Assembly (NCBI GenBank): GCA_963811255.1
Contig: CAWEQI010000003.1
Coordinates: forward strand, 930,001 to 994,000
Length of the DNA stretch: 64,000 nucleotides
Origin: Croceibacterium_B sp963811255
Lineage (GTDB): Bacteria; Pseudomonadota; Alphaproteobacteria; Sphingomonadales; Sphingomonadaceae
Direction of reading: 5' to 3'
The position numbers and the translations under genes were made by a program. Under the pieces are notes generated by a model. It was not told the DNA's origin, ran no database searches, and saw only the letters and a list, made by a program, of their open reading frames with translations. Of this stretch, positions 1 through 8,498 are shown piece by piece; positions within the stretch are counted from its first letter, which is position 1, and every line of letters begins with the position of its first letter.

Positions 1-57
1 TTCGGCGCAGGCGACGGTGAACTTGCGTCCGGCGATGTCGAGCGTGACGTTGCTCAT
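1..57 (-). CDS. zapA: Cell division protein ZapA, N-terminal fragment at the window edge
   Basis: Only the first 19 codons are inside the window. They read MSNVTLDIAGRKFTVACAE, which matches the start of the ZapA family, a small cytoplasmic protein that bundles FtsZ filaments at the division ring. The ATG overlaps the stop of the upstream coiled-coil gene as ATGA, so the two are translationally coupled. The rest of the gene lies off the left edge. The call rests on a short stretch and on the known sphingomonad order of zapA near tkt. Confidence 0.75.
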   Translation of the reverse strand, partial: MSNVTLDIAGRKFTVACAE

Positions 58-254
58 CCCTCGAGTGTCCCGATCAGCCGGTCGAGCTCGGTTAGGGCGG
101 CGTCGGTTTCGCTGCGCAAGGTCTGGTATTTCCGCTCCAGTTCGGGATCGCCGGCCGGGCTCGACAAGGGCGGGCGCTGGAGGGCGGCGCGTTCGATCCG
201 GGCCGCGGCGGCCTCGATCCGGGACAGCGCCCGCAGGATGCGTTCCCCCTCCAT
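54..254 (-). CDS. Small coiled-coil hypothetical protein upstream of zapA
   Basis: A 66-residue charged protein with alternating Glu/Arg/Leu/Ala. It looks like two helices (about residues 1-26 and 38-62) joined by a Pro/Ser-rich linker. No signal peptide or membrane segment is visible. It overlaps zapA by four bases, so it probably acts with the division machinery, but that is inferred from context only. It reads away from tkt; the 179 bases between the two starts should hold both promoters. Confidence 0.65.
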   Translation of the reverse strand: MEGERILRALSRIEAAAARIERAALQRPPLSSPAGDPELERKYQTLRSETDAALTELDRLIGTLEG

Positions 255-285
255 CGGGCGAGATTAACCAATTGCGGCCGCGCGG

Positions 286-308
286 GCAAAGCTTTGCGTG
301 ACAAAGCT
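286..308. repeat. Overlapping palindromes in the tkt upstream region
   Basis: A perfect 12-base palindrome GCAAAGCTTTGC (286-297) is followed by CAAAGCT (302-308), which can pair with AGCTTTG (290-296). The sequence can therefore form either of two small hairpins. It lies between the divergent starts at 254 and 434, where an operator or a leader structure could sit. No clear promoter was found; TTGACG at 356-361 is a possible -35 but has only a poor -10 (AAGAGA) 17 bases later. Confidence 0.3.
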
Positions 309-433
309 GTGAACAGTTCTCGGCCTGCGCCGAACCGGTCGCGAAGGGGCTGCGCTTGACGTGCCATGGGCCGTCCGCAAGAGAGGCGGCGCATCGAATC
401 AGCGCCCTTTCGTCCCCGCAGGAGCCCGCCCGC

Positions 434-2410
434 ATGAGCCTCGATCCCGCCCGCTACGCGCCCATGGCCAACGCCATCCGCGCGCTAGCGATGGACGCGG
501 TCCAGGCCGCCAACTCGGGCCATCCGGGCATGCCGATGGGCATGGCCGACGTCGCCAGCGTGCTGTGGTCCAACTATCTCAAGTTCGATCCCGCCGATCC
601 CCGTTGGCCCGATCGCGACCGTTTCGTGCTCAGCGCCGGGCACGGCTCGATGCTGCTCTATTCGGTGCTGCACCTAACGGGCTATGCCCATCCGACAATC
701 GACGAAATGCGCAACTTTCGTCAGTTCGGATCCCCTTGCGCTGGGCATCCCGAGAACACCCATCTCGCCGGGGTCGAGGCGACCACCGGTCCGCTCGGGC
801 AGGGGCTGGCGATGGCGGTCGGCATGGCGATTGCCGAACGACATCTCAACGCCGAATTCGGCGACGAGCTGGTCGATCACCGCACCTGGGTGATCGCCGG
901 CGACGGCTGCCTCATGGAAGGCATCAATCATGAAGCCGTTGGCCTCGCCGGGCACCTCAAGCTCGGCAAGCTGACCGTGCTGTGGGACAATAATCACATT
1001 ACCATCGACGGCTCGACCGACCTTTCGACCAGCGAGGACATTCCCGCGCGTTACGCTGCGGCGGGGTGGCACGTGGTCGCCTGCAACGGCCACGACGTGA
1101 ACGACGTCGCCCGCGCTATCGAACAGGCGATGGCCGATCCGCGGCCGTCGCTGGTGGCGTGCAAGACGATCATCGGCAAGGGCGCGCCCAACAAGCAGGG
1201 CACCAGCGCCACGCATGGCGCCGCGCTTGGCGAAGCCGAAGTCGCCGCCGCGCGCGAGACGCTCGGCTGGCATTACCCGCCGTTCGAGATTCCGGCCGAG
1301 ATCTACGCCGACTGGAACGCCACGGGTGAGCGCGGCAAGGCGATCCGCGCCGAGTGGGAGGGGCGGCTCAAGGCCAGCTCGCGCGCAGAGGAATTCAGCG
1401 CGCGCATGGCCGGTACGCTGCCGGGGCTGCATGACTGGGCGGCGTACAAGGCGAACGTCGCCGCTGAGGGTCCGAAGATGGCCAGCCGAAAGGCGAGCGA
1501 AGCGGCGCTCGCCGTGCTGACGCAGGACGTGCCGGCGCTGCTCGGCGGGTCAGCCGACCTCACCGGCTCGAACAACACCAAGACGCCCTCGACGGGCCCG
1601 CTCACCGCCGAGAATTACGGTGGTCGCTACGTCTATTACGGCATCCGCGAATTCGGGATGGCTGCGGCGATGAACGGCATGGCGCTGCATGGCGGAGTAA
1701 TCCCTTACGGCGGCACGTTCCTGGTGTTCACAGATTATGCGCGCCCGGCGATTCGCCTTTCTGCGCTGCAAGAGGTGCGGGTCGTCTACGTGATGACGCA
1801 CGATTCGATTGGGCTGGGCGAGGACGGGCCCACCCACCAGCCGATCGAGCACCTGCAGAGCCTGCGGGCGATGCCGGGGCTGCTGGTCATGCGCCCGGCG
1901 GACACGCTCGAGACGGCCGAATGCTGGGAGCTGGTGCTGAACGAGTCTCACCGGCCGACGGTCCTCGCGCTGACGCGGCAGAACCTGCCGGCGGTGCGAC
2001 ACGACGCCGGCGAGAACCTGTGCGCGAAGGGCGGCTATCGTCTGCGCACCGCGAACGCCGCGCGCCGGGTTGTGTTGATCGCCACCGGGTCCGAGGTATC
2101 GCTCGCTTGCGAAGTCGCCGCGGCGCTCGAAGGGCAGGGGATCGGCGCCGACGTGATTTCGATGCCTTGCACCGCGCTGTTCGACGAGCAGCCCGAAAGC
2201 TATCGCGCCGATCTTCTGCCCGACGATGCGCTGCGCGTATCGATCGAGGCTGGAACGACCTTCGGCTGGGAACGCTACACCGGAGTGGATGGCGTTCGCA
2301 TCGGGCTCGACCGTTTCGGCGCTTCCGCCCCGGCCGAGGTGCTGTTCGATAAGTTCGGCTTCAGAGTGGAAGCAATCGTTCCGAAAATCCTCGACAAACT
2401 AGGCAAGTAG
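434..2410 (+). CDS. tkt: Transketolase
   Basis: Thiamine-diphosphate enzyme that moves two-carbon ketol units between sugar phosphates in the pentose phosphate pathway and gluconeogenic routes; cytoplasmic. The 658 residues match normal full length. The N-terminal domain shows NSGHPGMPMGMAD near residue 30 and the ThDP/Mg motif GDGCLMEG...NN at about 155-185. The middle domain shows the GEDGPTHQPIEHL signature. The reading frame is open further upstream, but the ATG at 434 has AGGAG nine bases before it and gives the family N-terminus, so it was chosen. First gene of a block with gap 14 bases downstream. Confidence 0.97.
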   Translation: MSLDPARYAPMANAIRALAMDAVQAANSGHPGMPMGMADVASVLWSNYLKFDPADPRWPDRDRFVLSAGHGSMLLYSVLHLTGYAHPTIDEMRNFRQFGSPCAGHPENTHLAGVEATTGPLGQGLAMAVGMAIAERHLNAEFGDELVDHRTWVIAGDGCLMEGINHEAVGLAGHLKLGKLTVLWDNNHITIDGSTDLSTSEDIPARYAAAGWHVVACNGHDVNDVARAIEQAMADPRPSLVACKTIIGKGAPNKQGTSATHGAALGEAEVAAARETLGWHYPPFEIPAEIYADWNATGERGKAIRAEWEGRLKASSRAEEFSARMAGTLPGLHDWAAYKANVAAEGPKMASRKASEAALAVLTQDVPALLGGSADLTGSNNTKTPSTGPLTAENYGGRYVYYGIREFGMAAAMNGMALHGGVIPYGGTFLVFTDYARPAIRLSALQEVRVVYVMTHDSIGLGEDGPTHQPIEHLQSLRAMPGLLVMRPADTLETAECWELVLNESHRPTVLALTRQNLPAVRHDAGENLCAKGGYRLRTANAARRVVLIATGSEVSLACEVAAALEGQGIGADVISMPCTALFDEQPESYRADLLPDDALRVSIEAGTTFGWERYTGVDGVRIGLDRFGASAPAEVLFDKFGFRVEAIVPKILDKLGK

Positions 2411-2424
2411 CAGGAGTTCTTCAG

Positions 2425-3432
2425 ATGGCGACGAAGGTGGCGATCAACGGCTTCGGACGCATCGGGCGCCTCGTCGCCCGGGTGATCCTCGAGCGCGACG
2501 ATCACGATTTCGATCTCGTCGCGATCAACGATCTCGCCGATCCGCGGTCAAACGCGCTGCTGTTCCAGTACGACAGCACGCACGGCCGCTTCCCCGGCAC
2601 GGTGACTTGCGACGAGGACAGCATCACGGTGAACGGCCACCGCATCGCCGTCACCAAGGAGCGCGATCCCGGCAAGCTGCCGCACAAGGAAATGGGCGTC
2701 GAGCTGGTGCTCGAATGCACCGGCTTTTTTCAATCCGACGAGAAGAGCCGTCCGCACATTGAGGCGGGCGCGAAGAAAGTGCTGATCTCGGCTCCGGCCA
2801 AAGGCGTTTCGAAGACCATCGTCTTTGGGGTCAATCAGGACACGCTGACCGCCGAGGATGACATCGTCTCGAACGCCAGCTGCACCACCAACTGCCTGGC
2901 GCCGGTGGCCAAGGTGCTGAACGACGCGATCGGCATCGAGCGCGGGTTCATGACTACGATTCACAGCTACACCAACGACCAGCGGATGCTCGACCAGATC
3001 CACTCGGACCTGCGCCGCGCACGGGCCGGGGCGGTGAATATCATCCCGACCACCACCGGGGCGGCGCGCGCGGTCGGTCTGGTGCTGCCCGAACTCGCCG
3101 GTAAGCTCGACGGCTCGTCGATGCGGGTGCCGACGCCGAACGTGTCGTTGATCGACCTCGCCTTCACTCCGTCGCGCGACACCTCGGTCGAGGAAATCAA
3201 CGCCGCGCTGAAGGCCGCCGCCGAAGGCAAGATGAAGGGTGTGCTGGACTTCACCGACCAGCCGCTCGTCAGCCACGACTTCAATCACACGCCGGCCAGT
3301 TCCACCGTTGACAGTCTCGAGACCGCAGTGCTCGAAGGCAAGCTCGCTCGGGTAGTCAGCTGGTACGACAACGAATGGGGCTTCTCCAACCGGATGATCG
3401 ACACCGCCGGGGTGATGGCGAAGTTCCTCTGA
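2425..3432 (+). CDS. gap: Type I glyceraldehyde-3-phosphate dehydrogenase
   Basis: Oxidises glyceraldehyde 3-phosphate to 1,3-bisphosphoglycerate with NAD(P), in glycolysis and gluconeogenesis. The 335 residues are standard length. The Rossmann start INGFGRIGR is at the N-terminus. The active-site stretch SNASCTTNC places the catalytic cysteine at residue 153, and HSYTNDQ with the catalytic histidine follows. The C-terminus has WYDNEWGFSNR. AGGAG lies upstream of the ATG. It follows tkt after 14 bases and precedes the MOSC gene by 18 bases, so co-transcription is likely. Confidence 0.97.
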   Translation: MATKVAINGFGRIGRLVARVILERDDHDFDLVAINDLADPRSNALLFQYDSTHGRFPGTVTCDEDSITVNGHRIAVTKERDPGKLPHKEMGVELVLECTGFFQSDEKSRPHIEAGAKKVLISAPAKGVSKTIVFGVNQDTLTAEDDIVSNASCTTNCLAPVAKVLNDAIGIERGFMTTIHSYTNDQRMLDQIHSDLRRARAGAVNIIPTTTGAARAVGLVLPELAGKLDGSSMRVPTPNVSLIDLAFTPSRDTSVEEINAALKAAAEGKMKGVLDFTDQPLVSHDFNHTPASSTVDSLETAVLEGKLARVVSWYDNEWGFSNRMIDTAGVMAKFL

Positions 3433-3450
3433 GTCGCTTAAGCTGGGGCG

Positions 3451-3912
3451 ATGGGACCAGGTAAGCTCGCAGGGATTGCACGGCACCACGAGCCGAAAGG
3501 CCCGGTGGAGACGCTCCCGTCGGCTCGCGTAACGTCCGCCGAGGGTATGCACGGCGATTTCCGCGGCGGCCTGGCATCAACCAAGCCGGGCCGCGCCCGC
3601 CAGGTTTCGCTGATCGAGCGAAGCGCCTGGGAGGCCGCCGCCGCCGAGGCGCAGTGTCCGTTCGAGTGGTGGAATTCGCGCCGCAACCTGCTGGTTGACA
3701 ATCTGCGCCTGCCCCGCGCGCCGGGCACACGGGTGCAGATCGGGGCCTCGCTGGTCGTCGAGATCACCGAGGAGTGCAAACCCTGCGAGCGGATGGACGC
3801 GCTTCACCGCGGGCTCCGCGCCGCGATGAAGCCCGACTGGCGCGGCGGTTTTCTCGGGCGGGTAATTGCCGACGGCGAGATCGCAGTGGGCGACGAAATA
3901 AGGATTCTCTGA
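3451..3912 (+). CDS. MOSC-domain protein between gap and pgk
   Basis: A 153-residue protein covering essentially one MOSC (molybdenum cofactor sulfurase C-terminal) domain. Visible features are a GMHGDFRGG turn near residue 35, the RRNL motif at about 77, and ITEECKPCERM near 108 with the conserved domain cysteine. MOSC proteins bind sulfur or Moco-linked groups. This stand-alone form has no assigned substrate. Its TGA overlaps the pgk ATG (TGATG), so it is translationally coupled to a glycolytic gene, which is unexpected for a Moco-type domain. Function not assigned. Confidence 0.85.
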   Translation: MGPGKLAGIARHHEPKGPVETLPSARVTSAEGMHGDFRGGLASTKPGRARQVSLIERSAWEAAAAEAQCPFEWWNSRRNLLVDNLRLPRAPGTRVQIGASLVVEITEECKPCERMDALHRGLRAAMKPDWRGGFLGRVIADGEIAVGDEIRIL

Positions 3913-5111
3913 TGGCGGCATTCCGCACCTTGGACGATATGGGCGATGTGCGTGGCAAGGTCGCGCTGGTGCGCGTCGACCTCAACGTGCCGATGCAGGA
4001 TGGCCGCGCGACCGACCTCACTCGCATCCAGGCCGTTGCGCCGACAATCCTCGAACTGTCCGACGCCGGGGCCAAGGTGTTGCTGCTCGCCCACTTTGGC
4101 CGGCCCAAGGGCGAGCGCAATTCGACCATGTCGCTCAGCCTGGTGCAGGGCGACGTCGAGCGGGTGCTCGGCCGCGAGGTGATGTTCATTCCCGAAGTCG
4201 CCGGGCCGGTTGTCGAGCAGGCAGTCGGCATCCTCGGGCCGGGCGACATCGGCCTGCTCGAGAACACCCGTTTCTGGCCCGGCGAGGAAAAGAACGACCC
4301 CGAGTTCGCCAAGGCGATCGCCGCAAATGGCGATTTCTACGTCAACGACGCCTTCTCCGCCGCCCACCGCGCGCATGCCAGCACCGAAGGCCTCGCGCAC
4401 CTGCTGCCGGCCTACGCCGGTCGGGCGATGGAAAAGGAACTCAACGCCCTCGAGGGGGCACTGGGTTCGCCCGAGCGTCCGGTGGCCGCGGTTGTCGGCG
4501 GGGCGAAAGTTTCGACCAAGCTGGCGGTGCTGGAGCACCTCGTCAGCAAAGTGCAGCACCTGATCATCGGCGGCGGCATGGCCAATACCTTCCTCGCCGC
4601 GCGCGGGATCGACGTCGGCAAGAGCCTCGCGGAACACGAGCTGGCCGGCACCGTCAACGAGATAATGGAGGCGGCCGAAAAGGCCGGCTGCACGGTGCAC
4701 CTGCCTTATGACGTGGTGGTCGCGAAGGAGTTCGCCGCCAATCCGCCGAGCGTGCGCACCTGCAACGTCCACGAAGTCACCGCCGACGAGATGATCCTCG
4801 ACATCGGCCCGCAAGCAACCGAAGCGCTCGCCGACGTGCTCAAGACCTGCCGCACGCTGGTATGGAACGGCCCCCTCGGCGCCTTCGAAACCCCGCCGTT
4901 CGATGCCGCAACCGTGGCGCTGGCCAAGACCGCCGCGGCGCTGACCCGCGAAGGCTCGCTGGTTTCGGTCGCCGGGGGCGGCGACACCGTGGCCGCGCTC
5001 CATCACGCCGGCGTGGCGGCCGATTTCACCTATGTTTCCACCGCCGGCGGCGCCTTCCTCGAATGGATGGAGGGCAAGGAACTGCCCGGCGTTGCGGCCC
5101 TTCGGCCCTAG
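3912..5111 (+). CDS. pgk: Phosphoglycerate kinase
   Basis: Transfers phosphate from 1,3-bisphosphoglycerate to ADP in glycolysis, and the reverse in gluconeogenesis. The 399 residues are typical. The N-domain shows VALVRVDLNVP and the HFGRPKG substrate loop. The C-domain shows VVGGAKVSTK, a glycine-rich IIGGGMANTF and VAGGGDTVAA near the end. A longer open frame exists, but the start at 3912 gives the family N-terminus and couples to the MOSC gene stop. The gene ends four bases from the convergent MFS gene. Confidence 0.97.
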   Translation: MAAFRTLDDMGDVRGKVALVRVDLNVPMQDGRATDLTRIQAVAPTILELSDAGAKVLLLAHFGRPKGERNSTMSLSLVQGDVERVLGREVMFIPEVAGPVVEQAVGILGPGDIGLLENTRFWPGEEKNDPEFAKAIAANGDFYVNDAFSAAHRAHASTEGLAHLLPAYAGRAMEKELNALEGALGSPERPVAAVVGGAKVSTKLAVLEHLVSKVQHLIIGGGMANTFLAARGIDVGKSLAEHELAGTVNEIMEAAEKAGCTVHLPYDVVVAKEFAANPPSVRTCNVHEVTADEMILDIGPQATEALADVLKTCRTLVWNGPLGAFETPPFDAATVALAKTAAALTREGSLVSVAGGGDTVAALHHAGVAADFTYVSTAGGAFLEWMEGKELPGVAALRP

Positions 5112-5115
5112 CCGT

Positions 5116-6387
5116 TCAACCCGAATCGCTGGCGCCTTTGTCAGCCAGCAGGAATATCGCGAGAGCGATCAGCGAAATGCCGGCTCCGGCATCTGCCGCG
5201 GCCCACCATCCACCCGATCGGTAGACCAGGGTGCCAATCAGAGATCCGGTGGCACCGAGGAAGAAAGTGGCAGTCATGTAGCCCGAATTGATTCGGGCCC
5301 GCTCTTCTTCAGAGAGTGCATAGACGAGCTTTTGTCCGGTGATCTGGTTCACCTGAGTCGCGGCATCGACAAGGACTGCGGACAGCGCAAAGCCTATGAG
5401 CAGGCCCGACGATACAAAGAAGCCGCTGACGACAAAGGAGACTGCAGCTGTTGCGATCGCCAGGATTGTCGCCGCACGAGTAAGCCCGCGATCGGCGGCA
5501 ATCCCGGCGAGAGGCGCCGCCAGCGCCCCAGCCGCTCCGGCGAGCGCGAACAACGCCACTTTCGCCTGCGTAAAATGGAATGCGGAAAGCAATTCGAGCG
5601 GCGCCGCAGTCCAGAAAAGATTGAAAGCCATGAACAGCAGCCCCTGGTAAAGGCTGCGCATCCGCAACGCCCGGCGGCGTCGAAAATTTTCGAAAACCGA
5701 GCTTAACACCTTGAGATAGGCGGATGCATGCGCGGGATCGCGGTGTGGACAGGTGAACCACAAGGCAATGCCCAAAGTGCCGCACAGGGCCGCAGACGCG
5801 ACGAAGATCGATCGCCAGCCAAACAAGTGAGCGCTGAAGCTTGCGGCGGGTCGGGCGAGCATGATGCCGACCAGAAGACCGCTCATGATCAGGCCAATGA
5901 CCTTCCCGGTTCGCTCCCTTCTTGAGAGCGTGGCCGCCAGCGGCAGCAGCACCTGCGCGCCGGTTGCACAAAGTCCGGTGAACAGCGACGCTGCAAGAAA
6001 CATGATCGGCCCTGATGCCGCAGCAATCGCTATTGAACCCAAAACGGTTCCGCCCACCGACGTCAAAACGACACGGCGGTTTTCCAGCAGATCGCCAAGT
6101 GGCGCCACCAGGAACAGCCCTATGCCGTATCCGAGCTGCGTCAGCGTCGTGATCGCGCCGCCCGACCCGGGAGAAAGGCCGATTTCCGGCCCAATCAGGT
6201 GAATCAGCGTTTGGGCGTAGTAGAGGTTCGCAACGAGCGCACCGCAAGTCGCGGCGAAAGTGAAAGTCTGCAACTTCGAAAGCCCGGCAGTGGGCGAACC
6301 GGGCCGTTCGTTCATTGTCGGCAAATGGAGCGCAACGCCGGTGCTTGCAAGTGGCAGCGCTGGTTGCGAATAGGGGTCGTTCGTCAA
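5116..6387 (-). CDS. MFS transporter of unknown substrate
   Basis: A 423-residue inner-membrane carrier with about 12 hydrophobic segments. A cytoplasmic N-terminal tail of some 35 residues precedes the first helix. The region after TM2 reads APLGDLLENRRV, the usual MFS loop A position, and a similar loop (GIAADRGLTR) follows TM8. This is the drug/metabolite efflux pattern, but the substrate cannot be told. It sits in reverse between pgk and fba, tail-to-tail with pgk and 31 bases from the fba start, so it interrupts the glycolytic block. Confidence 0.85.
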   Translation of the reverse strand: MTNDPYSQPALPLASTGVALHLPTMNERPGSPTAGLSKLQTFTFAATCGALVANLYYAQTLIHLIGPEIGLSPGSGGAITTLTQLGYGIGLFLVAPLGDLLENRRVVLTSVGGTVLGSIAIAAASGPIMFLAASLFTGLCATGAQVLLPLAATLSRRERTGKVIGLIMSGLLVGIMLARPAASFSAHLFGWRSIFVASAALCGTLGIALWFTCPHRDPAHASAYLKVLSSVFENFRRRRALRMRSLYQGLLFMAFNLFWTAAPLELLSAFHFTQAKVALFALAGAAGALAAPLAGIAADRGLTRAATILAIATAAVSFVVSGFFVSSGLLIGFALSAVLVDAATQVNQITGQKLVYALSEEERARINSGYMTATFFLGATGSLIGTLVYRSGGWWAAADAGAGISLIALAIFLLADKGASDSG

Positions 6388-6418
6388 CTGATCGCGCGCG
6401 GAAACAAAGGGGTGCTAC

Positions 6419-7318
6419 GTGAACCAACAGGACATGACCGCGAAGATGGCCGAAGGAGACGGCTTCATCGCCGCGCTCGACCAGTCGGGCGGATCGACGC
6501 CCAAGGCGCTCAGGGGCTACGGCATCGAGGACGGCGCCTGGTCGAGCGAAGACGAGATGTTCGAGCTGATCCACCAGATGCGCTGCCGGATCATTCGCGC
6601 CCCCAGCTTCGCCAGCGGCAAGGTTATCGGCGCGATTCTGTTCGAGAAGACGATGGACGGCACCGTCGACGGAAAGCCGGTGCCGCAGGCGCTGATTGAT
6701 CTGGGAATTGTGCCGTTCATCAAGATCGACAAGGGGCTCGAGCCCGAAGCCGACGGCGTGCAGCTGATGAAGCCGATCCCCGGCCTCGACGCGCTGCTCG
6801 AGCGGGCCAAGGGGCTCGGGGTGTTCGGCACCAAGGAACGCTCGGTGATCAACGCGGCGAACGCGAAGGGGATCGCGGCAATCGTCGCCCAGCAGTTCGA
6901 TGTCGCGAAACAGGTGCTCGCTCACGGGATGATGCCGATTCTCGAGCCCGAGTACGCGATCAAGACCGCCGACCGCGCCGAGGGCGAGGAAATCCTCAAG
7001 GCTGAAATCCTCGAGCAGCTCGATGCCTTGCCGGAGGGGCAGCAGGTCATGCTGAAGCTCTCGATCCCGGTGAAGCCCGGTTTCTATCGCGAGCTGACCG
7101 AACATCCGAAGGTGCTCCGCGTGGTCGCCTTGTCCGGCGGGTACACCACCGACGAGGCTTGCACCGAGCTGGCGAAGAATCCCGGGATGATCGCCAGCTT
7201 CAGCCGCGGGCTGCTGCAGGACTTGCGCGCGCAGCAGACTGACGCGGAGTTCGACCGCACGCTCGGCGCGGCGATCGACGAGATTTACCAGGCGAGCACG
7301 GTCAAGGTCGCCGCCTAG
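6419..7318 (+). CDS. fda: Class I fructose-bisphosphate aldolase
   Basis: Schiff-base aldolase that cleaves fructose 1,6-bisphosphate to the two triose phosphates. The 299 residues include the signature GFIAALDQSGGSTPKAL near the N-terminus, the PFIKIDKGLEPEADG stretch, and VMLKLSIPVKPGFY with the Schiff-base lysine region. The start is GTG at 6419, preceded by AAAGGGG at about eight bases; the internal ATG at 6434 is less likely. It belongs functionally with tkt, gap and pgk. The end overlaps the convergent lipoprotein gene by four bases. Confidence 0.95.
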   Translation: MNQQDMTAKMAEGDGFIAALDQSGGSTPKALRGYGIEDGAWSSEDEMFELIHQMRCRIIRAPSFASGKVIGAILFEKTMDGTVDGKPVPQALIDLGIVPFIKIDKGLEPEADGVQLMKPIPGLDALLERAKGLGVFGTKERSVINAANAKGIAAIVAQQFDVAKQVLAHGMMPILEPEYAIKTADRAEGEEILKAEILEQLDALPEGQQVMLKLSIPVKPGFYRELTEHPKVLRVVALSGGYTTDEACTELAKNPGMIASFSRGLLQDLRAQQTDAEFDRTLGAAIDEIYQASTVKVAA

Positions 7319-7704
7319 CGCGGCGCTGGCGTGAAGCGCAGGGTGAAAGTGTAGTGATAGGGCGAGATTTTTCCCGTCGAAGTTCGCTGCGGCGACACGT
7401 TTTCAAGCAGCAGCGTGCCGCCTTCGACCGGTGTCGGCTGACCTAGAGTCACGAAATAAGCGTGGTTCAGCGCGTTAGGGTAGACGTGTACCTTCAGGCG
7501 CACGGTCCCCGCCCAGATGCATTTTGTCCCGACCGGGCAACGGCTGTCTTCGTCGACGCTGATCGGCGTGATCCGCTCAGGCCCGAAGTGGCCGATCTCA
7601 CCTAGCTTGAGCCGCTCCTGCAGGCCGTAGTGCTCGCCGAACAGCGTCGCACAGCCGGCCAGCGGCAGCGCGGCGAGGAGAAGGGCAAAGTGGGCAAGTC
7701 TCAT
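7315..7704 (-). CDS. Small predicted lipoprotein
   Basis: A 129-residue protein with a lipoprotein signal peptide: Arg at position 3, a hydrophobic core and the lipobox LAGC, giving lipidated Cys18. The mature part is beta-rich and carries a cysteine pair in SRCPVGTKCIWAG, which could form a small disulfide loop. The mature domain has no assigned function. It overlaps the upstream DUF72 gene by four bases, so the pair is probably co-translated. Confidence 0.8.
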   Translation of the reverse strand: MRLAHFALLLAALPLAGCATLFGEHYGLQERLKLGEIGHFGPERITPISVDEDSRCPVGTKCIWAGTVRLKVHVYPNALNHAYFVTLGQPTPVEGGTLLLENVSPQRTSTGKISPYHYTFTLRFTPAPR

Positions 7705-8498
7705 GTAGTGACCTCCAGGTTATCGGCGGATCGCATGCGCTGAACGCCCGCCTGGCGCAACATCGCGCGCAAGGTTTGCGCGTCGTGGATGGCGTGGGCT
7801 TCGGCGTCGTTGTTGAAGTAGCCCCAAACGGGCCGGCCGGAGCGCGATTGGGCCACGATCCAGTCGGTCCAGTCGAGCAGGCATCCGTCCGAGTAGCGGC
7901 ACCAGTACTTGCCTTCGCCGCCGTGGAAACGAAGATAGGCGACGGGGCCGACGGCGATGTTCGGGCTCTTCGAACCGGGCATGTCGTGCGCGCAGAAGCT
8001 GGCGCCGTAGCGTTCGAGGAGGGCGAACACCTGATCGTCGTACCAACTCGGCTCGCGAAATTCGAAGACGTTGATGGCGTCCTTCGGCACGAGTTGCAGG
8101 AAACGTTCGAGCCGGTCGAGGTTGACCCTGAAGCGCGGCGGGAGCTGATAGAGAATCGGGCCGAGCTTCGGCTTCAGCGCGTCGAACGATCGCATCATCC
8201 GCGCGATCGGCTCTTCGCAATCCTTCAGCTTCTTCGCCTGGGTGAGGAAGCGGTTGGCCTTGACCGCATAGCAGAACCCCGGCGGCGCCTGGTTGCGCCA
8301 GGCCTCGAAGGTCTTCGGTGGCGGCAGGCGATAGAAGCTGTTGTTGATCTCGACCGTGTCGAACTCCTCGGCATAGAACGCGAACCAGCGCTTGACGGGG
8401 AGCTTTTCGGGATAGAACAGCCCGCGCCAGTGCTTGTACATCCAGCCGGAGCAGCCGATCCGCACCGGCGCCGGGAGGGCAGAGTCGTGAGCGACCAT
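7701..8498 (-). CDS. DUF72 family protein (YecE-like)
   Basis: A 265-residue cytoplasmic protein of the DUF72/YecE family, whose biochemical role is not established. Visible features include the family start RIGCSGWMYKHWRGLFYPEK, the YRLPPPKTFEAW stretch, YAVKANRFLTQAKKL, LPPRFRVNLDRLERFL and YLRFHGGEGKYW. The ATG overlaps the divergent thiE start by 12 bases, so both translation starts share the same DNA. AGGT lies about six bases upstream on the minus strand. Confidence 0.88.
   Translation of the reverse strand: MVAHDSALPAPVRIGCSGWMYKHWRGLFYPEKLPVKRWFAFYAEEFDTVEINNSFYRLPPPKTFEAWRNQAPPGFCYAVKANRFLTQAKKLKDCEEPIARMMRSFDALKPKLGPILYQLPPRFRVNLDRLERFLQLVPKDAINVFEFREPSWYDDQVFALLERYGASFCAHDMPGSKSPNIAVGPVAYLRFHGGEGKYWCRYSDGCLLDWTDWIVAQSRSGRPVWGYFNNDAEAHAIHDAQTLRAMLRQAGVQRMRSADNLEVTT

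Noticed and set aside
8400..8486. TPP riboswitch before thiE
   Set aside because: The region upstream of thiE is entirely coding sequence of the DUF72 gene and lacks the conserved riboswitch core.
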